Below are positions 1 to 5,881 of a stretch of DNA of 5,979 nt, in pieces. Position numbers and translations under genes: made by a program. The stretch comes from Chitinophagaceae bacterium (lineage in GTDB: Bacteria; Bacteroidota; Bacteroidia; Chitinophagales; Chitinophagaceae). The stretch lies in assembly GCA_025351145.1 (NCBI GenBank), contig JANXWM010000660.1, positions 1-5,979 on the forward strand, read 5' to 3'. The number at the start of each line of letters is the position of its first letter. Within the stretch, counting starts at the first letter, position 1. Under the pieces are notes generated by a model that worked only from the letters and a program-made list of their open reading frames with translations, made no database searches and was not told where the DNA came from.

Positions 1-1158
1 TTTGTTTACATGTAAACCATTATTAAAATCACTGATATCATTTATTGTTAACTGGCTGGAAGCTGTGCCATACTTAGAGGTAGTAAATAAAGCCCTTTGA
101 TCAGATGAGCCGGACAAGTCTGAAAATAAATTGGCTAAGGCCTGTGTAGACCTGTAACCATACCAACCGCCACCAACACCAAACTCATTATGATCATCCC
201 CTGCAGCACAATGTACAAAGAAGGTCGTATTTCCATAAGACTGTGTATTAAGTCCATCGCAGTTAATGGCAAAAATAAATTCATCTTTTCTCTTATCATT
301 ATCCGCCATAAATAATTTACTGTAGCCAGGCTGTAACTGATACCCGGCATCAATAACTTTTTGAGCGTAGGCTAATGCATCAGAATATCTTTGAGTGCCC
401 GTATAAACCTCCGCATTTAAATAGATACGTGCAAGTAAGGCCCATGCTGCGGCCTGATCTACTCTTCCATATTCTATAGTTTTTGCGGCAGCAAGATCCC
501 CATCAATTTCCTTAAGTTCTTTTTCTATGTACAAGAACAAATCGCCTCTGCTTATTTCTTTAGGTAAAAAAGTGCCGATTCCATCTTCTTCCGTAATGAA
601 AGTTGATTTACCGAAAATATCCATCATCACCCAGTAATTAAAGGCACGTAAAAAACGTACTTCAGCCCTTGATTTTCTTATATCATCAGCATCAGCTCCT
701 GTAATACCACGTGATGCCAATTTATCATCAGTCGACTCTCTTAGGTATTCATTACCTATAGTTATATTGTAAATCGGCCTTGCATACATGCCACGGAGAA
801 AAGGATCTGAACTGCTCCATTTTAAATCGTGAAAATCATGAATAGTTTGGTCATTCCAGGCAACTACAGCTTCATCGGTAGGCAATTCTTCACAATTGAA
901 AAATCCCCTGATAAATGGTGATTGAGAACCTTCATCAAGACCCTGAATATCAGAACTTCCCGCAGGACCAGTATTACCTGTACTTGCCAGGCCGCCATAG
1001 ATTTTTGCCAATACACTTTTATAGCCATCGGCCGTTGAATAAGCCGTAGCCGGGGTAAGATCATTTTGTGGCAGAAGATCGAGTTTTTTTGCACAGGATG
1101 TTACAGTTACAACTGCAACACAGGCAATGATTAGATTTCTTATTATTCTATTTTTCAT
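1..1158 (-). CDS. susD: SusD/RagB-family outer-membrane glycan-binding lipoprotein (3' end outside window)
   Basis: Surface lipoprotein that captures a glycan and acts as the lid of the SusC transporter. I translated the minus strand from ATG at 1158: 386 codons run to the window edge without a stop, so the C-terminal quarter (family members are usually about 450-600 residues) is missing because of the window, not mutation. The start gives a basic N-terminus (MKNRIIRN), a hydrophobic stretch and a lipobox-like VTSC, so Cys22 is the likely lipidated residue. SusD-like landmarks follow: an N-terminal helix near residues 36-57 (ATAYSTADGYKSVLAKIYGG), TPR-type helices around 160-183 (RAEVRFLRAFNYW) and 231-272 (AAAWALLARIYLNAEVY), DEFIFAI near 292-298, and GWYGYRST near 331-338, where the C-terminal SusD domain begins. 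It starts 21 bp after the susC stop, so the two genes are almost surely cotranscribed. Family assignment is firm; the ligand is unknown. Confidence 0.95.
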   Translation of the reverse strand, partial: MKNRIIRNLIIACVAVVTVTSCAKKLDLLPQNDLTPATAYSTADGYKSVLAKIYGGLASTGNTGPAGSSDIQGLDEGSQSPFIRGFFNCEELPTDEAVVAWNDQTIHDFHDLKWSSSDPFLRGMYARPIYNITIGNEYLRESTDDKLASRGITGADADDIRKSRAEVRFLRAFNYWVMMDIFGKSTFITEEDGIGTFLPKEISRGDLFLYIEKELKEIDGDLAAAKTIEYGRVDQAAAWALLARIYLNAEVYTGTQRYSDALAYAQKVIDAGYQLQPGYSKLFMADNDKRKDEFIFAINCDGLNTQSYGNTTFFVHCAAGDDHNEFGVGGGWYGYRSTQALANLFSDLSGSSDQRALFTTSKYGTASSQLTINDISDFNNGLHVNK

Positions 1159-1179
1159 TTTGCTACAATTATTTGATGA

Positions 1180-4155
1180 CTAAAAATCAAGATTTACACC
1201 AAGTGAAAAAGTTCGTGGACGAGGATATATATTACCATCAACACCTGAATCACTTGCATTTTCAGGATCAAGTCCTTTATAATTAGTAATAACAATAACA
1301 TTCTGAACGCTTGCAGAAACCCTCATATATGCTTTATTATTAAAGACTTTACCTACTGTATACCCAAGGTTAATATTATCTAACCTTAAGAACGATGCGT
1401 TCTCAATATAATAATCTGAGAGGTATTGGTTATTATTAAATCTCGTTTCTAAATAATTACTTGAAGCGTTCCCAATAAAATTGATCGGATTTTTAATTGA
1501 TCTGATCACCCCTGCGTTAGAATTGTAATTATTATAAAGGTAGTTACCAAAATAGCCATGGGCTGAAACACCAATACTGAAGTCTTTATAAGTTACCTGT
1601 GTATTTATGCCCAATAAAACATCCGGAGCAGGCTTCTTGTAATAATAACGGTCATTGTCATTGATAATACCATCCCGGTTGATGTCTTCATATAAACCTT
1701 CTATGGGTTTGCCGCTTGCTTTATCATATATCTGCTTATAAACATTATATGTATATGGCGCATAACCTACTGCAAACTTGCCAATCGTATTACCTGTTCC
1801 ACCACCAATACCACTTACATCTATCCCTTTAAAGTTAGGATCCTGGTTACTAAGCAGGTTGGTAATTTTTGATGTATTATATGTATAGTTAAAACCCAAA
1901 TCCCATGTAATATTTTCATTTCTAACAGGTGTTGTGTTTAAAGTAAATTCAAAACCCTTCACCTCCATATTACCTACATTAATAGTAAGCAGGTTTACAA
2001 AATTAGCACCGGGCGCTACGGGTACCTGACTTAATAAATCTTTTGTTTTCTTCATGTAGAAATCAGCTGACCCTGATATCCTGTTTTTGAAAAAAGAAAA
2101 GTCCAAACCAATATTGGAAGTTGTAGTAGTTTCCCATTTCAAATTAGCATCATATCCTTCTGGTCTTAAATAACTATAAAATGCATCTCCAAATTGATAT
2201 TGTGCGCCTGTATTTGTACTTCTTGTATATCTTGGCAGGTACGAGTAATATCCAATTCCATCCTGCTGACCAGTAATACCCCAGCCAAGTCTTAATTTAA
2301 GATCAGTTATGAAACTGCTGGTTTTAAAAAACTCCTCTTTCAGTTTCCATGCTGCAGCAAAAGCTGGGAAATAACCAACACGGTTGGCCGCTGAAAACTT
2401 GGAACTCGCATCTCTTCTTATAGATGCAGTAAGCAGGTATTTATTTGCAAGTGTATAATTCAGTCTTCCAAAATAAGACTCAAGCCTGTATTCAGGCTTA
2501 TCAGTTTTGTATATGGGAACTGAATTAGGTATCGTATCTCCATTCTGACCAAAAGCTGCAAAATTGCTAACCTCAGTTACAAAATCCTGATAGCTGTGGC
2601 CTACAAGTATATCCAATTTGCTGTTGATGCTTTTTAAATCCTTTGTGTAAAACAAAGAAACATCAGCAAGGGTATTTTTCTTCTTTTGTTCATAATGAGA
2701 AACATAGCCCGCAGTTTTATAATTTGTTGCTGATGTTAAATCGGTAATATCGTCTCCGCTTCCGCTTGCATTATCAATACCAGCATTAACCAATACATGC
2801 AGATCAGGAAAAAAGTGTAGTTTGTAATCTAATTGAACATTACCAATTATCCTGTTTACATCGGATGTATTATCCCTTAGGTAAAGTAAGCCAAGAGGGT
2901 TTCTTGTAGAAAGATCAATAGGCTTACCGTCAGCTTGCAGCCACTCGTAATATCCTCCCCATTTAGTTCCAGAATAAACCGGTTGCGTTGGGTCGAAAGA
3001 TACTGCAGATCCTATTGCACCTTCATTGGCAAAACGGTTGTGTGTTTTACTTGCTTTAATATTTATGTTTACTGATAAATGATCATCAAAAAACTTTGGC
3101 GATAAATTTAATGCAGAAGATAAACGGTCAAACTTGTTTGTTTTTAAAACACCAGCCTGGTTTAAATAACCAAGCGATAAACGGAAAGGAAGGTTTTTCC
3201 CAAGGCTTCCACTGGCACTTATATTATTATCATAAGCTCCTGCTGTTTGATAAATTTCTTTTTGCCAATTTGTATTGGCATCCCCCAGTAAATCCTTATA
3301 TGTATTATTCCCGGTTTCCACTGCATCCTGTGTTATAATACTTCTGATTTCAGTAGCTGAAAGCACATCTACTTTTTTACCAACTACTCCAGCAGATGCC
3401 TGTGTATTAAAGTTGAATTTTATCTTCCCCTTTACACCCTTTTTTGTTGTAATAATGATTACACCGTTTGATGCCCTTGAACCGTACAATGCAGTAGCAG
3501 AAGCATCTTTCAGCACACTCATTGATTCAATATCATTTGGGTTAATGGTATTTAAATAGTTTGCAGAACCAGCAATACCATTGCTTTCCACTGGTATACC
3601 ATCAATTACAATTAACGGGTCGTTGCTTGCATTAAGCGATGCACCGCCACGTATACGTATTTTACTTCCGCCACCTGCAGAACCACCACCGGAAGTAATT
3701 TGCAAACCTGCAACTTTACCCTGCAGTAACTGTTCCGAAGAAGCAATATTTCCTTTCTGAAAATCCTTTGCAGATATGGAAGTTACAGAACCTGTCAAGT
3801 CGCTTTTTTTACGTGTACCATAAGCAACTACTACCACATCATTCAGAGTAGAACTGGATGCAGAAAGTGATACTGAAATATTGCCACTACCAATGGCAAC
3901 TTCCTGCGGGGCATAGCCTACGTAGGAGATTACCAGTGCAGACGCAGTAGATGGTACATTCAATTTAAATATACCATCGGCATCTGTTTGGGTTCCAATC
4001 TTAGTTCCCTTTACTAAAACAGAAGCACCGGAAATAACCCGCCCATCCTTTGAGTCTGTAACCTTTCCGGTTACAAGCTTATCCTGCGCCACTGCCGTAA
4101 GGCTCAATAGCATCAGCGGAAGAGCGAGCATCATAAACAATCGTTTCGGGTTCAT
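1180..4155 (-). CDS. susC: SusC/RagA-family TonB-linked outer-membrane transporter
   Basis: TonB-dependent beta-barrel that imports the glycan bound by its SusD partner. I start it at ATG 4155 (991 aa), not at the in-frame ATG 4209, because MNPKRLF followed by a hydrophobic core and AVA-QDK makes a clean signal peptide (cleavage after residue 23), while the 18 extra residues would sit in front of it. Order of domains: CarboxypepD-regulatory-like beta domain at about 28-98 (VTGKVTDSKDGRVISG, VISYVGYAPQEV); DVVVVAYGT at 106-114; plug at about 106-240 with IRIRGGAS (166-173), PLIVIDGIPV (180-189) and the SusC signature LKDASATALYGSRASNG (215-231); then the beta-barrel to a terminal Phe (SLGVNLDF). 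There is no STN domain before the beta domain, so signalling to an anti-sigma factor is not expected, consistent with control by the nearby Nudix-type regulator. Length is normal and the frame intact. Substrate undetermined. Confidence 0.96.
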   Translation of the reverse strand: MNPKRLFMMLALPLMLLSLTAVAQDKLVTGKVTDSKDGRVISGASVLVKGTKIGTQTDADGIFKLNVPSTASALVISYVGYAPQEVAIGSGNISVSLSASSSTLNDVVVVAYGTRKKSDLTGSVTSISAKDFQKGNIASSEQLLQGKVAGLQITSGGGSAGGGSKIRIRGGASLNASNDPLIVIDGIPVESNGIAGSANYLNTINPNDIESMSVLKDASATALYGSRASNGVIIITTKKGVKGKIKFNFNTQASAGVVGKKVDVLSATEIRSIITQDAVETGNNTYKDLLGDANTNWQKEIYQTAGAYDNNISASGSLGKNLPFRLSLGYLNQAGVLKTNKFDRLSSALNLSPKFFDDHLSVNINIKASKTHNRFANEGAIGSAVSFDPTQPVYSGTKWGGYYEWLQADGKPIDLSTRNPLGLLYLRDNTSDVNRIIGNVQLDYKLHFFPDLHVLVNAGIDNASGSGDDITDLTSATNYKTAGYVSHYEQKKKNTLADVSLFYTKDLKSINSKLDILVGHSYQDFVTEVSNFAAFGQNGDTIPNSVPIYKTDKPEYRLESYFGRLNYTLANKYLLTASIRRDASSKFSAANRVGYFPAFAAAWKLKEEFFKTSSFITDLKLRLGWGITGQQDGIGYYSYLPRYTRSTNTGAQYQFGDAFYSYLRPEGYDANLKWETTTTSNIGLDFSFFKNRISGSADFYMKKTKDLLSQVPVAPGANFVNLLTINVGNMEVKGFEFTLNTTPVRNENITWDLGFNYTYNTSKITNLLSNQDPNFKGIDVSGIGGGTGNTIGKFAVGYAPYTYNVYKQIYDKASGKPIEGLYEDINRDGIINDNDRYYYKKPAPDVLLGINTQVTYKDFSIGVSAHGYFGNYLYNNYNSNAGVIRSIKNPINFIGNASSNYLETRFNNNQYLSDYYIENASFLRLDNINLGYTVGKVFNNKAYMRVSASVQNVIVITNYKGLDPENASDSGVDGNIYPRPRTFSLGVNLDF

Positions 4156-4239
4156 AATGATAAAATTTACTGGTTTGTTTAAAAAATTTACATAGAGGTT
4201 TATAATCAATTCAAAAAATAAAAAGGGGGAGTATCAGTG

Positions 4240-4266
4240 CAATTCCTGCTTAAACAACAGGCATTG
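4240..4266 (-). other. Stem-loop in susC leader
   Basis: CAATTCCTG (4240-4248) faces CAGGCATTG (4258-4266): nine-base arms with one mismatch and a 9-nt loop. On the minus-strand transcript a C-run and a T-rich run follow about 10 nt later. The gap between stem and T-run is too long for a standard intrinsic terminator, so an attenuator or mRNA-stability element is only a possibility. Confidence 0.3.
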
Positions 4267-4381
4267 TTTTCATAAATATTATCAGGCATAAATTTTAGCG
4301 GCATTGGCTGTGCAGCAATCGTTACTATCGATTTTCGGCAGTTAATTTTCATCATACATGCAATCGTTTTAGTTAATTAAG

Positions 4382-4396
4382 ATGTAAAAAATACAC
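4382..4396. promoter_or_regulatory. Putative operator O2 of the Nudix-type regulator (susC)
   Basis: Minus strand GTGTATTTTTTACAT, identical to O1 at 14 of 15 bases (last C replaced by T). Its centre is 31 bp from that of O1, close to three helical turns, so two dimers would sit on the same face of the DNA. It would cover the predicted transcription start and the first transcribed bases. Confidence 0.42.
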
Positions 4397-4426
4397 ATTA
4401 ATACGCAAATATGTGTATTTTTTACA
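4383..4426. repeat. Perfect 16-bp inverted repeat in susC control region
   Basis: TGTAAAAAATACACAT (4383-4398) is the exact reverse complement of ATGTGTATTTTTTACA (4411-4426), separated by 12 bp (4399-4410). Each arm is itself a pseudo-palindrome close to GTGTA-N5-TACAC, so the structure reads more naturally as two protein-binding sites in opposite orientation than as an RNA hairpin. A candidate -7 element (CATATTTG, minus strand 4413-4406) lies at the spacer, so only part of the structure would be transcribed. Confidence 0.85.
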
Positions 4427-4435
4427 CAACGCAAA
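4406..4435 (-). promoter_or_regulatory. Candidate susC promoter, Bacteroidota type
   Basis: On the minus strand TTTG (4435-4432) is followed after 18 bp by CATATTTG (4413-4406). The Bacteroidota primary-sigma consensus is TTTG, about 19 bp, TAnnTTTG; the -7 box has one mismatch (C for T at its first base). The 15-bp pseudo-palindrome 4413-4427 fills the space between the two elements, so a protein bound there would compete with RNA polymerase. The upstream flank is A/T-rich (long A run on the plus strand, 4433-4441). Confidence 0.45.
4413..4427. promoter_or_regulatory. Putative operator O1 of the Nudix-type regulator (susC)
   Basis: Plus strand GTGTATTTTTTACAC; with one flanking base on each side the half-sites TGTGTA and TACACA are perfectly symmetrical around a 5-bp T-run. 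It lies between the candidate -33 and -7 elements of susC. The minus-strand form GTGTAAAAAATACAC begins 4 nt after TTTTTG, the same arrangement as at the regulator's own gene (5804-5828). Assignment to this regulator is inferred from site sharing and proximity. Confidence 0.5.
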
Positions 4436-4690
4436 AAAAAATTTTTCACGTTAGTGTTTTTGTATTGAAATTTAATTGTTTTAAGGTGTGATTAATAAAC
4501 AACAGGTGAATCTCATGCATAACAACGGCTCCAAAAATAAACAGACAACAAATATTTCTTATCCGCTGCAACTTTGAAAAAGTAAACCAGCAGCAGTATT
4601 ACCGAATAAGAGGAAAATGGGAAATTGCTTTAGCAAGAATTGTTATAAATCGAAATAATTTTTGAAGCCGGGCACAAGTACATGAATGAA
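4436..4690. other. Intergenic stretch with no recognised feature
   Basis: AT-rich non-coding DNA between the susC control region and the MITE-like repeat. I found no convincing ORF, tRNA, strong hairpin or promoter on either strand. The only hint of structure is CTGCAACTTTG at 4566-4576, which recurs in reverse complement at 4758-4768 inside the MITE-like repeat and could be a relic of a related sequence or chance. Confidence 0.5.
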
Positions 4691-4744
4691 GCTTTTGTTG
4701 CGTCGCACTCTTGTACATTCGGATTATTACTGAACAAAATACAA

Positions 4745-4809
4745 TAACCGCAGGGGGCAAAGTTGCAGAGCAGTTGTATGCTCTTTATGTCTCTCCGTCT
4801 TTGCGGTTA
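4745..4809. repeat. Nested hairpins inside the MITE-like element
   Basis: TAACCGCA (4745-4752) pairs with TGCGGTTA (4802-4809), and inside it AGAGCA (4767-4772) pairs with TGCTCT (4779-4784) across a 6-nt loop. GCAAAG (4757-4762) can alternatively pair with CTTTGC (4799-4804). Together with the outer 25-bp arms this allows a long multi-step stem on either strand. Confidence 0.55.
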
Positions 4810-4814
4810 AAACA

Positions 4815-4837
4815 TTCGCTTCGGTCTTCGCTTTGGT
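4815..4837. repeat. Two-copy 12-bp tandem repeat
   Basis: TTCGCTTCGGT (4815-4825) and TTCGCTTTGGT (4827-4837) match at 10 of 11 bases with a period of 12. It lies inside the MITE-like element, between the middle hairpin and the right terminal repeat. No function is evident. Confidence 0.5.
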
Positions 4838-4958
4838 AAAAGCTCAATAGATAATCAAACCCTACAAGAGTGCGACGCAAGTAAAGCCAAATAGAATTGC
4901 TGCTGTTTGGTTCAAAAAAAAATGCCTCAAAAATTATAAAAACGTACACAACAGAAGA

Positions 4959-5708
4959 TTAAAAATCAATCCCGCTCCACTTTTTCTTTGTTTGGCTGTA
5001 TTTAGGAAAGTCAAACTGGTAAAGCTTTCCGGGGCGGTGTGGCACATCATCTTCATATTCACCGGTATCTATAAGGAAGTCCATGGCAAAGAATTTTTTT
5101 CTAAAATTCCGGCGGTCCATTTTTATATCGAGAATAGCTTCGTAAAGGTTTTGCAGTTCGCGCAAAGAAAATTTTTCGGGCAAAAGATTAAACCCAAGCG
5201 GGTGTTCCTGAATGCGCTTTTGCAGCCAGGCATAACATGCATCCATAATTTCCTGGTGGTCAAATGCCATGTCGGTAATATTCTTTACACTGTGCCAGTG
5301 AAGTTCATTGTCCATCTTCTTTAGCTGGTGGTGCTCAATATTAAGTAATGAACAATAAGCGACTGTAAGCACCCTTCCGCCGGGGTGGCGGTCGGGGCGG
5401 CTAAAAGTTTTAACCTGTTCAAGATATACATCATCCATCCCGGTTCTTTCTTTTAATACCCTGTAAGCCGCATCATCGAGTAATTCATTGTCGCCGGCGA
5501 AATCTCCCAGCAAAGACCATTTGTCTCTGAACATTTCAAGGTCGCTGCGTATCAGGAGTATTTTCAGTTCGTTTTCATCAAACCCAAAAATTACACAGTC
5601 AACAGTTATAGGAACCCGGGGATATGATTGAACCAGTTTCCTGGCATCGCTTATAAGTGAACCAGTCATTTGGCTATTTTCGTTCATTACAGGATCGTCC
5701 TTTTTCAT
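4959..5708 (-). CDS. Nudix-domain transcriptional regulator (NrtR/AraR-like)
   Basis: Predicted cytoplasmic DNA-binding sensor of 249 aa. The N-terminal two thirds is a Nudix fold: VDCVIFGF and LKILLIRS (37-55), then a Nudix box in exact register (69-91). The box is degenerate: the conserved Gly is Asp69, and of the three metal-binding Glu only Glu87 remains (the others are Val84 and Arg88); Glu75, Arg83 and Gly90 are kept. GRVLTVAY (111-118) follows. The C-terminal part (about 172-235) is the winged helix of this family: FSLRELQNLYEAIL, DRRNFRKKF and HRPGKLYQFD. Known relatives include NrtR (NAD metabolism) and Bacteroides AraR (arabinose); loss of catalytic residues fits ligand sensing without hydrolysis. 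Lying upstream of susCD and sharing a putative operator with it, it probably regulates glycan uptake and itself. ATG 5687 (Met8), preceded by AAAAAGGA, is a rival start. Family is firm, ligand unknown. Confidence 0.92.
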   Translation of the reverse strand: MKKDDPVMNENSQMTGSLISDARKLVQSYPRVPITVDCVIFGFDENELKILLIRSDLEMFRDKWSLLGDFAGDNELLDDAAYRVLKERTGMDDVYLEQVKTFSRPDRHPGGRVLTVAYCSLLNIEHHQLKKMDNELHWHSVKNITDMAFDHQEIMDACYAWLQKRIQEHPLGFNLLPEKFSLRELQNLYEAILDIKMDRRNFRKKFFAMDFLIDTGEYEDDVPHRPGKLYQFDFPKYSQTKKKWSGIDF

Positions 5709-5740
5709 GATGGCAAATCAATTCAGTGTAAATGTGTTAT

Positions 5741-5765
5741 AAACGGATAACGGTTGTATCCGTTT
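5741..5765 (-). other. Stem-loop upstream of the regulator start
   Basis: AAACGGATA (5741-5749) and TATCCGTTT (5757-5765) are perfect complements around a 7-nt loop, 32 bp before the regulator ATG. In the minus-strand transcript a competing short stem (AACGG with CCGTT of the loop side) excludes the full one. There is no T-run, so it is not a terminator; it could be a leader structure or a binding site for another protein. Confidence 0.45.
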
Positions 5766-5803
5766 GAAACATTGTGCCCCGAAAGTATAAAAATAAAATC
5801 ATT

Positions 5804-5828
5804 GTGTAAAAATAACACTTTACAAAAA
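5804..5828 (-). promoter_or_regulatory. Putative autoregulatory operator and -33 element of the Nudix-type regulator
   Basis: Minus strand: TTTTTG (5828-5823), 4 nt, then GTGTTATTTTTACAC (5818-5804). The 15-mer matches the susC O1 site at 13 of 15 bases and keeps the GTGT/ACAC ends. Spacing from TTTTTG is identical to that at susC. The -7 region that should follow (CAATGATTTTA) is a poor match to TAnnTTTG, so the promoter may be weak or start elsewhere. Half-site-like GTGTA (5726-5730) and GTGTTA (5734-5739) occur nearer the gene in direct orientation. Confidence 0.45.
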
Positions 5829-5861
5829 TCAAAGAAATACGGCTAATTAATACTTTGAGGT

Positions 5862-5878
5862 GCTAAGAGTAACTTAGC
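5862..5878 (+). other. Small hairpin just before the insertion-sequence ORF
   Basis: GCTAAG (5862-5867), loop AGTAA, CTTAGC (5873-5878): a perfect 6-bp stem ending 3 nt before the ATG at 5882. GAGGTG (5857-5862) lies just upstream and overlaps the first base of the stem. Such a structure could limit translation initiation. Confidence 0.5.
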
Positions 5879-5881
5879 GTA

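Larger units (their letters stand above)
4156..4400 (-). promoter_or_regulatory. Long susC leader (predicted 5' UTR)
   Basis: If the promoter proposed at 4406-4435 is right, transcription starts near 4400 and leaves roughly 245 nt untranslated before the susC ATG at 4155. Visible in it: a stem-loop at 4240-4266, then on the minus strand a pyrimidine tract CTCCCCCTTTTTATTTTTTG (4229-4210, revised to start at 4230 for the leading C-T), then A/T-rich sequence up to the start codon. No riboswitch family is recognised and no good small ORF stands out. Its extent depends entirely on the inferred start site. Confidence 0.35.
4691..4887. repeat. MITE-like 197-bp element with 25-bp terminal inverted repeats
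   Basis: The ends 4691-4715 and 4863-4887 are reverse complements at 23 of 25 positions, with a perfect 18-bp core TTGCGTCGCACTCTTGTA (4698-4715 against 4863-4880). The 147-bp interior has no ORF but holds further nested inverted repeats (4745-4809) and a short tandem repeat (4815-4837). Size, lack of coding capacity and long terminal repeats are those of a miniature inverted-repeat element or REP-like dispersed repeat. No clear target-site duplication is visible outside the arms. It lies 71 bp beyond the regulator stop codon, where it could also end or process that transcript. Confidence 0.6.

Noticed and set aside
135..1094. Short minus-strand ORFs at 135-353 and 864-1094.
   Set aside because: They overlap susD in another frame; the susD frame is continuous with family motifs throughout.
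3096..3559. Plus-strand ORFs opposite the 5' half of susC.
   Set aside because: They are antisense to a well-conserved coding region and show no recognisable domain.
4156..4209. An 18-codon upstream extension of SusC from ATG 4209.
   Set aside because: It would place MIINLYVNF and further residues ahead of an otherwise complete signal peptide that starts at ATG 4155.
4315..4378. Direct repeats GCAATCGTT (4315-4323, 4360-4368) and AGTTAATT (4340-4347, 4371-4378).
   Set aside because: They are short, differently spaced and not symmetrical; chance is the simplest explanation in AT-rich DNA.
4383..4426. The 16-bp inverted repeat as an intrinsic terminator of the regulator transcript.
   Set aside because: The stem is almost entirely A/T with a 12-nt spacer, no GC-rich stem and no fitting U-tract; the arms read better as operators.
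4566..4768. An 11-bp reverse-complement match, CTGCAACTTTG at 4566-4576 and its complement at 4758-4768.
   Set aside because: One short match without supporting flanking similarity is too little to call a second repeat copy.
4992..5324. Plus-strand ORF of 110 codons opposite the regulator.
   Set aside because: It is antisense to the winged-helix region of the Nudix-type gene, with no promoter or protein motif of its own.
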